Positions 1-6,544 of a stretch of DNA of 8,099 bases are shown in pieces. Source of the DNA: Rhodobacterales bacterium UBA5972. Lineage in GTDB: Bacteria; Pseudomonadota; Alphaproteobacteria; Rhodobacterales; Rhodobacteraceae. Positions within the stretch are counted from its first letter, which is position 1. The number at the start of each line of letters is the position of its first letter. Below the pieces are notes generated by a model. That model saw nothing but the letters and a program-made list of their open reading frames with translations, had not been told where the DNA came from and ran no database searches. The position numbers and the translations under genes were made by a program. The DNA lies in the NCBI GenBank assembly GCA_002430125.1, contig DJBQ01000057.1:1-8099 (forward strand), given 5' to 3'.

Positions 1-2330
1 TCGCCGATCGCAATGCGGATTGCGTTGATATCACTGGGTTTATCGGCGATCCGACAGTTGATATGAACCGCGCCGCCTTTTTGCGCGAGACCGGCCATTT
101 CCATCATGCCAGCCCCTTTGCCATCCAGATGCGCGGCCATTGCGAGGATTGCACCGATGGTGACAACACCGGTGCCGCCAACACCTGTGATCACAAAATT
201 ATAGGTGCCGTGAATTTCCGGCAGAACCGGTAATGGCAAGCTGGGCAGATCAATCATTTTGCCACCCGATTTGCGGATTTTTCCGCCTTTCACAGTGACA
301 AAAGACGGGCAGAAGCCATTAACGCAGGAAAAGTCTTTGTTGCAGCTGGATTGGTCGATCGCACGCTTGCGGCCAAACTCGGTTTCCAGCGGAACGATCG
401 AGACACAGTTGGATTTCACGCCGCAATCGCCACAACCTTCGCAGACATCCGGGTTGATAAAAACCCGCTTGTCGGGATCGGGAAACAGGCCGCGTTTGCG
501 GCGGCGGCGCTTTTCGGCAGCACAGGTTTGTACATAAATTATCGCCGACACACCATTGATTTTACTGAATTTATCCTGAACTTCCATCAACTTATCACGT
601 GTATACAGCGTCACATCTTTTGGGAAGTTTGCGGTATCCACATCTTCTTTCGGGTCATAGACGACAGCGATATTCTGCACACCCATCGCCTGAACTTCAC
701 GGGCGATCCGATAGGCGTCAAGGTCGCCTTCATTATGTTGGCCACCCGTCATGGCAACGGCGTCGTTATAAAGGATTTTATAAGTTATCGTGGTATTGGC
801 CGCCAACGCAGCGCGGATGGCCATATTGCCGGAGTGATTATAGGTGCCGTCGCCAAGGTTCTGAAAAACGTGATCACGTTTGGAAAACAGCGATTCACCG
901 ATCCAGTTGGCACCCTCGCCACCCATATGAGTATAGCCAAGGGTTTCACGATCCATCCATTGCGCCATGAAGTGACACCCGATCCCGGCATAGGCACGGC
1001 TGCCTTCGGGCAATTTGGTTGAACTGTTATGCGGACAGCCTGAACAGAAATATGGAACACGCGTGGCAATTTCCTGTGCATTATCATTGCGTTGAGATTC
1101 GGCCAATTGCCTCATACCGGATTTTACGCAGTCGGCAGAGCGGCCTTCGAGTTCAAGAATTTTGCCGAGTTTGCTGGCGATCATTGCGGGTTCCAGCGCA
1201 TAACGGGTTGGGAATAATTCAGCGTCCTGCCCGTCTTTCCAGCCGTAAACCCGGGAATGGCGGTCATCAAACAGGGCTTCTTTGATCTGCACTTCCAGCA
1301 GTTTACGTTTTTCTTCGACGACAATAATCAGATCTAGCCCCTCGGCCCATTCATGAAAACTGGTCATGTCCAAGGGCCAGGTCATCGCGACTTTGTAGGT
1401 GGTAATACCCAGACGTTCGGCGGTGGCGGCATCGATGCCCAGCAGGTCAAGTGCATGCGCAAGGTCAAGCCAGTTTTTGCCAGCGGCGACGATCCCAATT
1501 TTGGCACCAGCCGTTCCAAACACGCGTTTATCCAAACAGTTGGCGCGCGCAAACGCCTCGGCGGCGAAACGCTTGTAATCGTGCAGCCGGGCCTCCTGCG
1601 GGACGCGGTCATCGACCAGCCGTATGTTCAGGCCGTCAGCGGGCATCGCGAAATCGGTGGGCCGGGTGATTTTGATACGATCCGCACTGGTATCGACAAC
1701 CGAGGTCACTTCGATCGTGTCTTTCATACATTTAAGGCCAACCCAGCAACCCGAATAACGGCTGAGCTCATATCCAATGAGGCCATAATCAAGGATTTCC
1801 TGAACCCCGGCTGGTGATAGAATCGGCATCATCGCATCAACCATCGCCCATTCGGACTGATGCAATGTGGTCGAACTTTCGCCGGTGTGATCGTCGCCAA
1901 GACAGGCAATAACCCCGCCGTTTTTCGACGTTCCGGCCATATTTGCGTGGCGGAATGCGTCGCCCGAGCGATCGACGCCCGGCCCTTTGCCGTACCAAAA
2001 TCCGAAAACTCCGTCGAATTTTCCTTCGCCGCGCAGTTCAGCCTGTTGGCTGCCCCAAATCGCGGTGGCAGCCAAATCTTCGTTCAGACCCGGCTGAAAT
2101 TTGACATCAGCGGCCGAAAGTTCTTTTTCCGCCAGCGTCATCTGGAAATCAACCGCGCCAAGTGGCGAGCCCCGATAGCCGGTGACATACCCTGCGGTAT
2201 TGAGGCCATTTGCCGTATCGCGCGCCTTTTGCATCAGCATCAGCCGCACCAGAGCCTGCGTTCCATTTAGCAATACCTGATCCTTGGTAAGGTCATAACG
2301 GTCGCTAAGGCTGACATCATGCAGGGTCAT
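1..2330 (-). CDS. Fused indolepyruvate:ferredoxin oxidoreductase (IorA-IorB type), N-terminal 776 residues, cut by the window edge
   Basis: The gene encodes a thiamine-diphosphate (TPP) and iron-sulfur 2-oxoacid oxidoreductase. The family oxidatively decarboxylates aryl-2-oxoacids such as indolepyruvate to acyl-CoA in the cytoplasm. The frame is open from ATG at 2330 to base 1. The N-terminal pyrimidine-binding part includes GYRGSPLGAVD (residues 51-61) and GDDHTGESS (145-153). A Cys pair lies at PYFCSGCPHN (426-435). The TPP/Mg site is GDGTYNHSGNMA (493-504), followed by an N at 522. A cluster region has CEGCGDCG (630-637) and further Cys at 642, 663, 669 and 674. The start of the IorB-like gamma domain is GVGGTGVVTIG (716-726). 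Recalled relatives are about 1,150 residues, so roughly a third is missing. GGAG (2337-2340) lies six bases before the ATG. It is divergent from a LysR gene, its likely regulator. The family is certain; the physiological substrate is inferred and could be another arylpyruvate. Confidence 0.93.
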   Translation of the reverse strand, partial: MTLHDVSLSDRYDLTKDQVLLNGTQALVRLMLMQKARDTANGLNTAGYVTGYRGSPLGAVDFQMTLAEKELSAADVKFQPGLNEDLAATAIWGSQQAELRGEGKFDGVFGFWYGKGPGVDRSGDAFRHANMAGTSKNGGVIACLGDDHTGESSTTLHQSEWAMVDAMMPILSPAGVQEILDYGLIGYELSRYSGCWVGLKCMKDTIEVTSVVDTSADRIKITRPTDFAMPADGLNIRLVDDRVPQEARLHDYKRFAAEAFARANCLDKRVFGTAGAKIGIVAAGKNWLDLAHALDLLGIDAATAERLGITTYKVAMTWPLDMTSFHEWAEGLDLIIVVEEKRKLLEVQIKEALFDDRHSRVYGWKDGQDAELFPTRYALEPAMIASKLGKILELEGRSADCVKSGMRQLAESQRNDNAQEIATRVPYFCSGCPHNSSTKLPEGSRAYAGIGCHFMAQWMDRETLGYTHMGGEGANWIGESLFSKRDHVFQNLGDGTYNHSGNMAIRAALAANTTITYKILYNDAVAMTGGQHNEGDLDAYRIAREVQAMGVQNIAVVYDPKEDVDTANFPKDVTLYTRDKLMEVQDKFSKINGVSAIIYVQTCAAEKRRRRKRGLFPDPDKRVFINPDVCEGCGDCGVKSNCVSIVPLETEFGRKRAIDQSSCNKDFSCVNGFCPSFVTVKGGKIRKSGGKMIDLPSLPLPVLPEIHGTYNFVITGVGGTGVVTIGAILAMAAHLDGKGAGMMEMAGLAQKGGAVHINCRIADKPSDINAIRIAIG

Positions 2331-2362
2331 CGGAATCTCCGGGCTTGGGTGAGTCTGTTTCT

Positions 2363-2390
2363 ATAATAGGTCATTATTGTTGACCTACAA
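2363..2390 (-). promoter_or_regulatory. Candidate promoter of the oxidoreductase gene
   Basis: Read on the minus strand, TTGTAG (2390-2385) and TATTAT (2368-2363) are separated by 16 bp. The -10 matches the sigma-70 consensus at five of six bases and the -35 at three of six. Transcription would start near 2356, leaving a leader of about 25 nt that contains the ribosome-binding site. The spacer coincides with the dyad at 2367-2387, so a bound regulator would directly affect polymerase access. This was assigned by eye and is only a candidate. Confidence 0.4.
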
Positions 2391-2396
2391 AGTCAA
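2367..2396. promoter_or_regulatory. Candidate LysR operator: three phased half-sites
   Basis: A perfect 7-bp inverted repeat, TAGGTCA (2367-2373) and TGACCTA (2381-2387), is separated by 7 bp. It contains the T-N11-A pattern typical of LysR-type regulators (T2371, A2383). A second overlapping dyad, TTGAC (2380-2384) and GTCAA (2392-2396), has the same 7-bp gap. The core tetranucleotides GTCA, TGAC, GTCA begin at 2370, 2381 and 2392, exactly 11 bp apart and alternating in orientation, so they lie on nearly the same helix face. The site lies between a LysR gene and its divergent neighbour. Binding by that regulator is inferred from position and symmetry. Confidence 0.6.
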
Positions 2397-2414
2397 ATTT
2401 TCGTGTCGATGTAA

Positions 2415-2444
2415 TTGCAATGATACACCCGCCTGCCCTATGGT
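2415..2444 (+). promoter_or_regulatory. Weak candidate promoter of the LysR gene
   Basis: TTGCAA (2415-2420) and TATGGT (2439-2444) are separated by 18 bp, and each matches the sigma-70 consensus at four of six positions. Transcription would begin near 2451, leaving a leader of about 24 nt. A better -35 (TTGACC, 2380-2385) lies inside the operator but has no credible -10 at the right distance. Low confidence. Confidence 0.25.
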
Positions 2445-2474
2445 TATCACAAAATAAACGTGAACAGGGTAATC

Positions 2475-3386
2475 ATGGACTGGGATAAGCTGCGAATTTT
2501 TCATTCTGTCGCTGCTGCGGGCAGTCTGACACATGCGGGGGAAACCCTGCATTTGTCGCAATCCGCCGTCAGCCGGCAAATCCGCGGGCTTGAGGAAAGT
2601 CTTGGCGTTACCCTGTTTCACCGGCACGCGCGCGGCCTGATTTTGACCGAACAGGGCGAGTTGTTGTTTGATGCCGCCAAAAGCATGGTCAGACGTCTAG
2701 AGGCAGCCGAGGCGCGCATTCGCGATAGTGAGGACGAAGTTAATGGCGAGCTTCGGGTTACAACGACAATTGGTTTTGGCACGCTGTGGCTGGCGCCGCG
2801 ACTTGGGGCGCTGTACGAAAAATATCCGGATCTGAAAATTGATCTGATGCTGGAAGAGCGCGTGCTGGACTTACCGATGCGTGAAGCAGATGTCGCGATC
2901 AGAATGAAAGAACCCAGTCAGGCCGATCTGGTGCGCAGGCGCTTGATGTCCGTGACGATCAAACTATACGCCTCGCCGGAATATCTGGCAAAGAATGGCA
3001 CGCCTGTCACCTTGTCTGACCTGAACGATCACAGGTTGATCAGCCAGAATTCCACCGCGCCGCAGGTGGCGGCCAGTGCAAATTTAATCAACAGGTTGTT
3101 CTCAGAAACTGCTGCCTCGCATCTGAGGGTCAACAACTATTTCGGAATTCTGCAGGCGGTCATTCATGGCTTGGGAATCGGCGTTTTACCGGATTACCTA
3201 ACCGAAGATTTTCCCAACCTTGTGCAAGTTCTGCCCGAAGAAACCAGTCATGAAGTGCCGGTTTATCTTGCTTATCCGGAAGAATTACGGCAATCCAAGC
3301 GGGTTGAGGCGTTCCGGGAATTTGTGGTTGATGAAGTGATCGCCTATCGACGCCGCAACAAAGAATTAGCGAACTCAGGCACTTAA
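2475..3386 (+). CDS. LysR-type transcriptional regulator
   Basis: This is a DNA-binding regulator of 303 residues, the usual LysR length. The N-terminal winged helix-turn-helix covers about residues 4-62, with the recognition region LSQSAVSRQIRGLEESLG (27-44). A linker helix follows (about 63-92). The two-lobed periplasmic-binding-protein-like effector domain occupies about 93-295 and includes ADVAIRMKEP and HGLGIGVLPDYL. I chose the ATG at 2475 over an in-frame GTG at 2460. AGGG (2466-2469) is five bases upstream of it, and related proteins are recalled to start MDWDKLRIFH. The gene is divergent from the oxidoreductase gene with a dyad between them, the classical arrangement for a LysR regulator and its target. 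The inducer is unknown; an aromatic 2-oxoacid or amino acid is a reasonable guess. Autoregulation is likely because the operator sits upstream of both genes. Confidence 0.92.
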   Translation: MDWDKLRIFHSVAAAGSLTHAGETLHLSQSAVSRQIRGLEESLGVTLFHRHARGLILTEQGELLFDAAKSMVRRLEAAEARIRDSEDEVNGELRVTTTIGFGTLWLAPRLGALYEKYPDLKIDLMLEERVLDLPMREADVAIRMKEPSQADLVRRRLMSVTIKLYASPEYLAKNGTPVTLSDLNDHRLISQNSTAPQVAASANLINRLFSETAASHLRVNNYFGILQAVIHGLGIGVLPDYLTEDFPNLVQVLPEETSHEVPVYLAYPEELRQSKRVEAFREFVVDEVIAYRRRNKELANSGT

Positions 3387-3440
3387 CCAAAGCCATGCAC
3401 AAATTCGATAGCGGCTATGCATAAAATTTCAGCATTTATC

Positions 3441-3469
3441 CTTGAAAGGACAGCAAAGCATCCCTAATT
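3441..3469 (+). promoter_or_regulatory. RpoH (heat-shock sigma factor)-type promoter
   Basis: CTTGAA (3441-3446) is followed after 16 bp by CCTAATTCTG (3463-3472). The alphaproteobacterial heat-shock consensus as I recall it is CTTG, 15-17 bp, then CYTATnTnnG. The -10 block here has one mismatch (A for T at 3467). As a sigma-70 promoter the -10 would be poor. Transcription would begin around 3475-3479 and meet an intrinsic terminator about 80 nt later, so the promoter appears dedicated to a short RNA. Confidence 0.5.
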
Positions 3470-3475
3470 CTGTTC

Positions 3476-3556
3476 TCGAAGGCGGCGGTTGATTAACATC
3501 CCGACGTTTTCACCTCCCTGTTGGACTTAAGGCCGAGCTTGTCTCGGCCTTTTTTT
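3476..3556 (+). ncRNA. Candidate trans-acting small RNA, about 80 nt
   Basis: A short transcription unit is predicted from three elements in order: an RpoH-like promoter at 3441-3469, an unstructured middle, and a strong terminator at 3529-3556. No credible protein frame lies inside it. The middle contains the pyrimidine-rich stretch CACCTCCC (3511-3518), which is complementary to Shine-Dalgarno sequences. Many alphaproteobacterial small RNAs expose such an element. The 5' end is estimated to a few bases from the promoter; the 3' end is the end of the T-run. The RpoH dependence, size and lineage fit StsR (RSs0827) of Rhodobacter sphaeroides, a small RNA that acts on the UpsM RNA upstream of the cell-division cluster. 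I cannot confirm that identity from memory of its sequence. Alternatively the terminator may simply end the LysR transcript, 143 bp downstream of its stop. Confidence 0.55.
3529..3556 (+). terminator. Rho-independent terminator of the candidate small RNA / LysR gene
   Basis: A perfect 9-bp stem, AAGGCCGAG (3529-3537) and CTCGGCCTT (3543-3551), closes a 5-base loop (CTTGT). It is followed by an uninterrupted T-run to 3556. It lies upstream of purL and should insulate purL from the LysR gene. It also shows that the purL frame, though open back to 3521, cannot sensibly start upstream of it. Confidence 0.88.
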
Positions 3557-3630
3557 AGCCCTGCGCCAGGCGCGGCGAATAACCCCTTTTCCCCGGTCCT
3601 GTTGCGCCCTAAAAGGCAGCAAGCATTAAT

Positions 3631-3634
3631 GAGG
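3631..3634 (+). promoter_or_regulatory. Ribosome-binding site that fixes the purL start
   Basis: GAGG lies six bases before the ATG at 3641. The alternative in-frame ATG at 3629 has its nearest purine-rich match (AAAAGG, 3611-3616) twelve bases away, too far. The in-frame TTG at 3521 lies upstream of an intrinsic terminator. No convincing purL promoter could be picked out between the terminator and this site. Confidence 0.65.
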
Positions 3635-3640
3635 CGCGCC

Positions 3641-5800
3641 ATGCAAGAGCCGGATATCACACCTGACCTGATCGCCAAGCACGGACTGAAACCGGATGAA
3701 TATCAACGGGTTCTGGATTTGCTGGGCCGCGAACCAAGCTTTACGGAGCTTGGGATTTTCTCGGCGATGTGGAACGAACATTGTTCTTACAAATCCTCGA
3801 AACGCTGGTTACGCACCTTGCCAACCACTGGTCCGCAGGTGATCTGCGGCCCCGGTGAAAACGCTGGTGTCGTGGATATTGGCGACGGGCAAGCGGTGGT
3901 TTTCAAGATGGAAAGCCATAATCATCCCAGTTATATCGAGCCTTATCAAGGGGCTGCGACCGGCATTGGCGGTATTCTGCGCGATGTGTTCACCATGGGC
4001 GCCCGCCCGATTGCGGCTATGAATTCGCTGTCCTTTGGCGAGATTTCGCATCCAAAAACCAAATCTTTGGTCAATGGCGTGGTGGAAGGCATTGGTGGAT
4101 ACGGCAATTGCTTTGGTGTCCCGAATGTCGGCGGCGAACTTAGGTTTGATGCGGCTTATAACGGCAATTGTCTGGTAAATGCCTTTGCTGCCGGACTGGC
4201 CGATGTTGACAAGATTTTCTATTCGGCAGCATCAGGTGTCGGCATGCCGGTCGTTTATCTTGGTGCCAAAACCGGCCGCGACGGGGTTGGTGGGGCGACT
4301 ATGGCCAGTGCGGAATTTGACGACACGATCGAAGAAAAGCGCCCCACTGTGCAGGTCGGTGACCCGTTCACCGAAAAACGCCTGATGGAGGCAACGCTGG
4401 AGCTGATGGCCACCGGCGCTGTGATTTCCATACAGGATATGGGCGCGGCTGGTCTGACATGTTCGGCTGTGGAAATGGGCGACAAAGGCAATCTGGGTGT
4501 GCGGCTTGACTTGGAAAAGGTGCCGGTGCGCGAAGAAAATATGACGGCCTACGAGATGATGTTAAGCGAATCTCAGGAACGTATGTTGATGGTGCTGCGC
4601 CCGGAAAAGGAAGATGTCGCCAAGGCGGTGTTTGACAAATGGGATCTGGATTTCGCCATTGTCGGACATACGATTGCCGAAGACCGCTTTGTTGTGATGA
4701 TGAATAACGTATTAAAGGCCGACCTGCCGCTGAAGGCATTGTCTGGTACGGCCCCGGAATATGACCGGCCTTGGGTTGAAACGCCCGTCGCGACCCCTTT
4801 GGGCGCGGTCGAGGTTGTTGATCCCGCTGTCGCTTTACTGACGATCATCGGATCGCCAAACTATTCATCCCGCGCCTGGGTCTATCAGCAATATGATCAC
4901 ATGGTTATGGCAGATACGGTCATTCGGCCCGGCTCTGATGCGGGTGTCGTGCGGGTACATGCCACCGGCAAAGCGCTGGCGTTTACGTCGGATGTGACGC
5001 CGCGCTATTGCAAAGCCAACCCGTTTGAAGGCGGTAAACAGGCGGTGGCCGAGGCTTATCGAAACCTGATTGCAACCGGCGCGCGGCCATTGGCGACAAC
5101 CGACAACCTTAACTTCGGCAACCCTGAAAAGCCCGAGATTATGGGCCAGTTTGTCGGCTGCATCAAAGGCATTGCGGCGGCTGTTTTGGCGCTGGATGTG
5201 CCAATCGTTTCCGGCAATGTGTCCCTTTACAACGAAACTGACGGCAGCGCGATCCTGCCGACACCGACGATTGGGGCGGTTGGCTTGCTGGCCTCGCTTG
5301 ATGATTTGATAAGGATTGCGCCGAAGGCAGGGGATGCGCTGGTCCTGATCGGAGACAGTCGCGGCCATTTGGGGCAATCGGCCTATCTGGCCGAGGTTCT
5401 GGGCGTGGTTGCAGGTGACGCGCCTACGGTTAATCTAACGGCCGAACGCACTGCGGGTGAGCTTGTGTTGGCAGCAAAGGCGGCTGGATTGATAACCGCT
5501 GCACATGATTTAGGCGATGGCGGCTTGGCGCTGGCCGCCGCTGAAATGGCGCTGGCAGGTAATGTGGGCATCAGTACCCCGGACGGCGATACGGGCTGGT
5601 ACTTTGGCGAAGATCAAGGGCGGTATTTGTTGGCAACCCACGACGCAGCTGGCCTGTTGGCGATGGCGAAGGCGGCTGGCGTTCAAGCCGTTGAGCTTGG
5701 CGCTGTAGGCGGTGACGTTCTGAGGTTGGGCAGCAGTCCGGTTTCTTTGGTTGACCTTCGCGCGGCTTTTGACGGTGGTTTGGCGAAAGTCATTCAATAA
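3641..5800 (+). CDS. purL: Phosphoribosylformylglycinamidine synthase II (FGAM synthase, PurL)
   Basis: PurL converts formylglycinamide ribonucleotide, ATP and glutamine-derived ammonia to FGAM, the fourth step of de novo purine synthesis in the cytoplasm. At 719 residues it is the small PurL form, which works with separate PurS and PurQ (neither is in the window). The catalytic-region His is in [12 protein letters not shown] (His47). The nucleotide and phosphate-binding regions are [14 protein letters not shown] (70-83), KMESHNHPS (89-97), and the glycine-rich [20 protein letters not shown] (104-123). The second repeat shows [19 protein letters not shown] (about 264-282), [10 protein letters not shown] (about 523-532) and [18 protein letters not shown] (about 620-637). 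These fit two tandem AIRS-type N and C domain pairs. The frame is intact and full length. It is followed 67 bp later by bolA on the same strand. Confidence 0.98.
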   Translation: MQEPDITPDLIAKHGLKPDEYQRVLDLLGREPSFTELGIFSAMWNEHCSYKSSKRWLRTLPTTGPQVICGPGENAGVVDIGDGQAVVFKMESHNHPSYIEPYQGAATGIGGILRDVFTMGARPIAAMNSLSFGEISHPKTKSLVNGVVEGIGGYGNCFGVPNVGGELRFDAAYNGNCLVNAFAAGLADVDKIFYSAASGVGMPVVYLGAKTGRDGVGGATMASAEFDDTIEEKRPTVQVGDPFTEKRLMEATLELMATGAVISIQDMGAAGLTCSAVEMGDKGNLGVRLDLEKVPVREENMTAYEMMLSESQERMLMVLRPEKEDVAKAVFDKWDLDFAIVGHTIAEDRFVVMMNNVLKADLPLKALSGTAPEYDRPWVETPVATPLGAVEVVDPAVALLTIIGSPNYSSRAWVYQQYDHMVMADTVIRPGSDAGVVRVHATGKALAFTSDVTPRYCKANPFEGGKQAVAEAYRNLIATGARPLATTDNLNFGNPEKPEIMGQFVGCIKGIAAAVLALDVPIVSGNVSLYNETDGSAILPTPTIGAVGLLASLDDLIRIAPKAGDALVLIGDSRGHLGQSAYLAEVLGVVAGDAPTVNLTAERTAGELVLAAKAAGLITAAHDLGDGGLALAAAEMALAGNVGISTPDGDTGWYFGEDQGRYLLATHDAAGLLAMAKAAGVQAVELGAVGGDVLRLGSSPVSLVDLRAAFDGGLAKVIQ

Positions 5801-5825
5801 CCGCCTACCCTTGCGCCGGATAGAC

Positions 5826-5842
5826 CAACATATTACATGTTG
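5826..5842. promoter_or_regulatory. Inverted repeat upstream of bolA, possible operator
   Basis: CAACAT (5826-5831) and ATGTTG (5837-5842) form a perfect 6-bp inverted repeat with a 5-bp A/T-rich centre. It lies 25 bp before the bolA start, in the 67-bp gap after purL. There is no T-run, so it is not a terminator. It could be a regulator site for bolA-grxD. It does not match the RirA-type iron-box pattern that I recall (TGA, 9 bp, TCA), and no regulator can be named. A dyad this short may occur by chance. Confidence 0.3.
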
Positions 5843-5867
5843 TGTAACTATGTGAAGGACAGGACCA

Positions 5868-6110
5868 ATGGCCATAGAAGCCGCCGAAATTGAACGGTTG
5901 ATCCGCGAGGGTTTTCCCGATGCCAGGATCACGGTTACCGATCTGGCCGGGGATGGTAATCACTATGCCGCCGAGGTCGTGGCCGCGGAATTCAAAGGCA
6001 TGAACCGGGTGCAGCAACAGCGCGCGGTCTATGCCTCGTTAAAAGGTAAAATGGACGGCGCGCATGGCGAATTGCACGCGCTGGCTTTAACAACAAAAGC
6101 ACCGGAGTGA
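5868..6110 (+). CDS. BolA family protein, IbaG/BolA2-like
   Basis: This is a small cytoplasmic protein of 80 residues with the BolA fold. BolA proteins bind monothiol glutaredoxins through a shared [2Fe-2S] cluster and act in iron-sulfur trafficking and stress responses. The loop GDGNHY carries the His at residue 32. The conserved region FKGMNRVQQQRAVYASL (about 43-59) resembles IbaG (GMSRVKKQ in E. coli) more than BolA itself. The C-terminal ELHALALTTKAP carries the invariant His that can ligate the cluster. AAGGA (5855-5859) is eight bases before the ATG. The grxD gene starts four bases after its stop codon, so the two partner proteins are very probably made together. It may be co-transcribed with purL or use its own promoter in the 67-bp gap. 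Confidence 0.93.
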   Translation: MAIEAAEIERLIREGFPDARITVTDLAGDGNHYAAEVVAAEFKGMNRVQQQRAVYASLKGKMDGAHGELHALALTTKAPE

Positions 6111-6114
6111 AGCG

Positions 6115-6477
6115 ATGACCGATACAGCAAAAATGATCAAAGACACCGTGACCAGCAACGACGTGGTGCTGTTCATGAAAGGCACAGCGACGATGCCGCA
6201 ATGCGGGTTTTCCAGCAAAGTGGCGGGTGTGCTGAACTATATGGGCGTGGCGTTTAAGGACGTGAACGTTCTGGCCGATGCGGATATCCGGCAAGGGATC
6301 AAGGATTATTCCGACTGGCCAACCGTGCCGCAGCTTTACATCAAAGGCGAATTCGTCGGCGGCTGTGATATCATCACCGAGATGACGCTGTCCGGCGAGT
6401 TGGACGAATTGCTGACCAAGGAAGGCATCGTCTTTAACAAGGAATCTGCCAATAAAATCCGCGAAGCCAACGCTTAA
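6115..6477 (+). CDS. grxD: Monothiol glutaredoxin, Grx4/GrxD type
   Basis: A single-domain, 120-residue CGFS glutaredoxin that carries and transfers [2Fe-2S] clusters with glutathione, rather than acting as a general disulfide reductase. The active site is MPQCGFSSK, with the single Cys at about residue 29 and the conserved Lys upstream in LFMKG. The glutathione-binding elements are WPTVPQLYIKGEFVGGCDI (about 65-83), including the cis-Pro TVP motif and the GGCD turn. The length is normal for Grx4. Its ribosome-binding site, GGAG (6104-6107), lies inside the last codons of bolA, seven bases before the ATG, suggesting translational coupling. A strong terminator follows 35 bp after the stop and ends the operon. 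Confidence 0.97.
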   Translation: MTDTAKMIKDTVTSNDVVLFMKGTATMPQCGFSSKVAGVLNYMGVAFKDVNVLADADIRQGIKDYSDWPTVPQLYIKGEFVGGCDIITEMTLSGELDELLTKEGIVFNKESANKIREANA

Positions 6478-6512
6478 AAGGCGGCTCTCCAGAGCATTTC
6501 CGAAACAAAGAT

Positions 6513-6540
6513 AAAGGGGCCCCGCAAGGCCCCTTTTTTT
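6513..6540 (+). terminator. Rho-independent terminator after grxD, possibly bidirectional
   Basis: A perfect 9-bp stem, AAAGGGGCC (6513-6521) and GGCCCCTTT (6528-6536), closes a 6-base loop. The downstream arm runs into seven T (6534-6540). The pntB stop codon, on the opposite strand, is only four bases beyond the T-run. Read from the pntB side, the stem is followed by TTTATCTTT, a weaker tail. The same hairpin may therefore end both converging transcripts. Confidence 0.92.
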
Positions 6541-6544
6541 GATG

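Noticed and set aside
351..1022. 223-residue plus-strand open frame, with neighbours at 259-537, 599-970, 1353-1817 and 1860-2270
   Set aside because: All lie antisense to the continuous oxidoreductase frame, which has recognisable TPP and cluster motifs. Their translations show no family features.
2362..2367. Perfect TATAAT on the plus strand
   Set aside because: There is no acceptable -35 at 15-19 bp upstream. The same bases are better explained as part of the minus-strand -10 region of the oxidoreductase promoter.
3408..3418. Short palindrome ATAGC-G-GCTAT after the LysR gene
   Set aside because: Its centre is too small for a stable hairpin and no T-run follows, so it is not a terminator. 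Probably chance.
3563..3573. GCGCC-A-GGCGC palindrome in the purL leader
   Set aside because: The single-base centre cannot form a loop without unpairing; no T-run and no recognised riboswitch or operator around it.
3521..3640. N-terminal extension of purL from TTG at 3521
   Set aside because: It would translate through an intrinsic terminator, has a low-complexity Pro/Phe-rich sequence, and is not part of PurL. ATG 3641 has a proper ribosome-binding site.
4865..5377. 170-residue minus-strand frame inside purL
   Set aside because: Antisense to well-conserved PurL motifs; no independent support.
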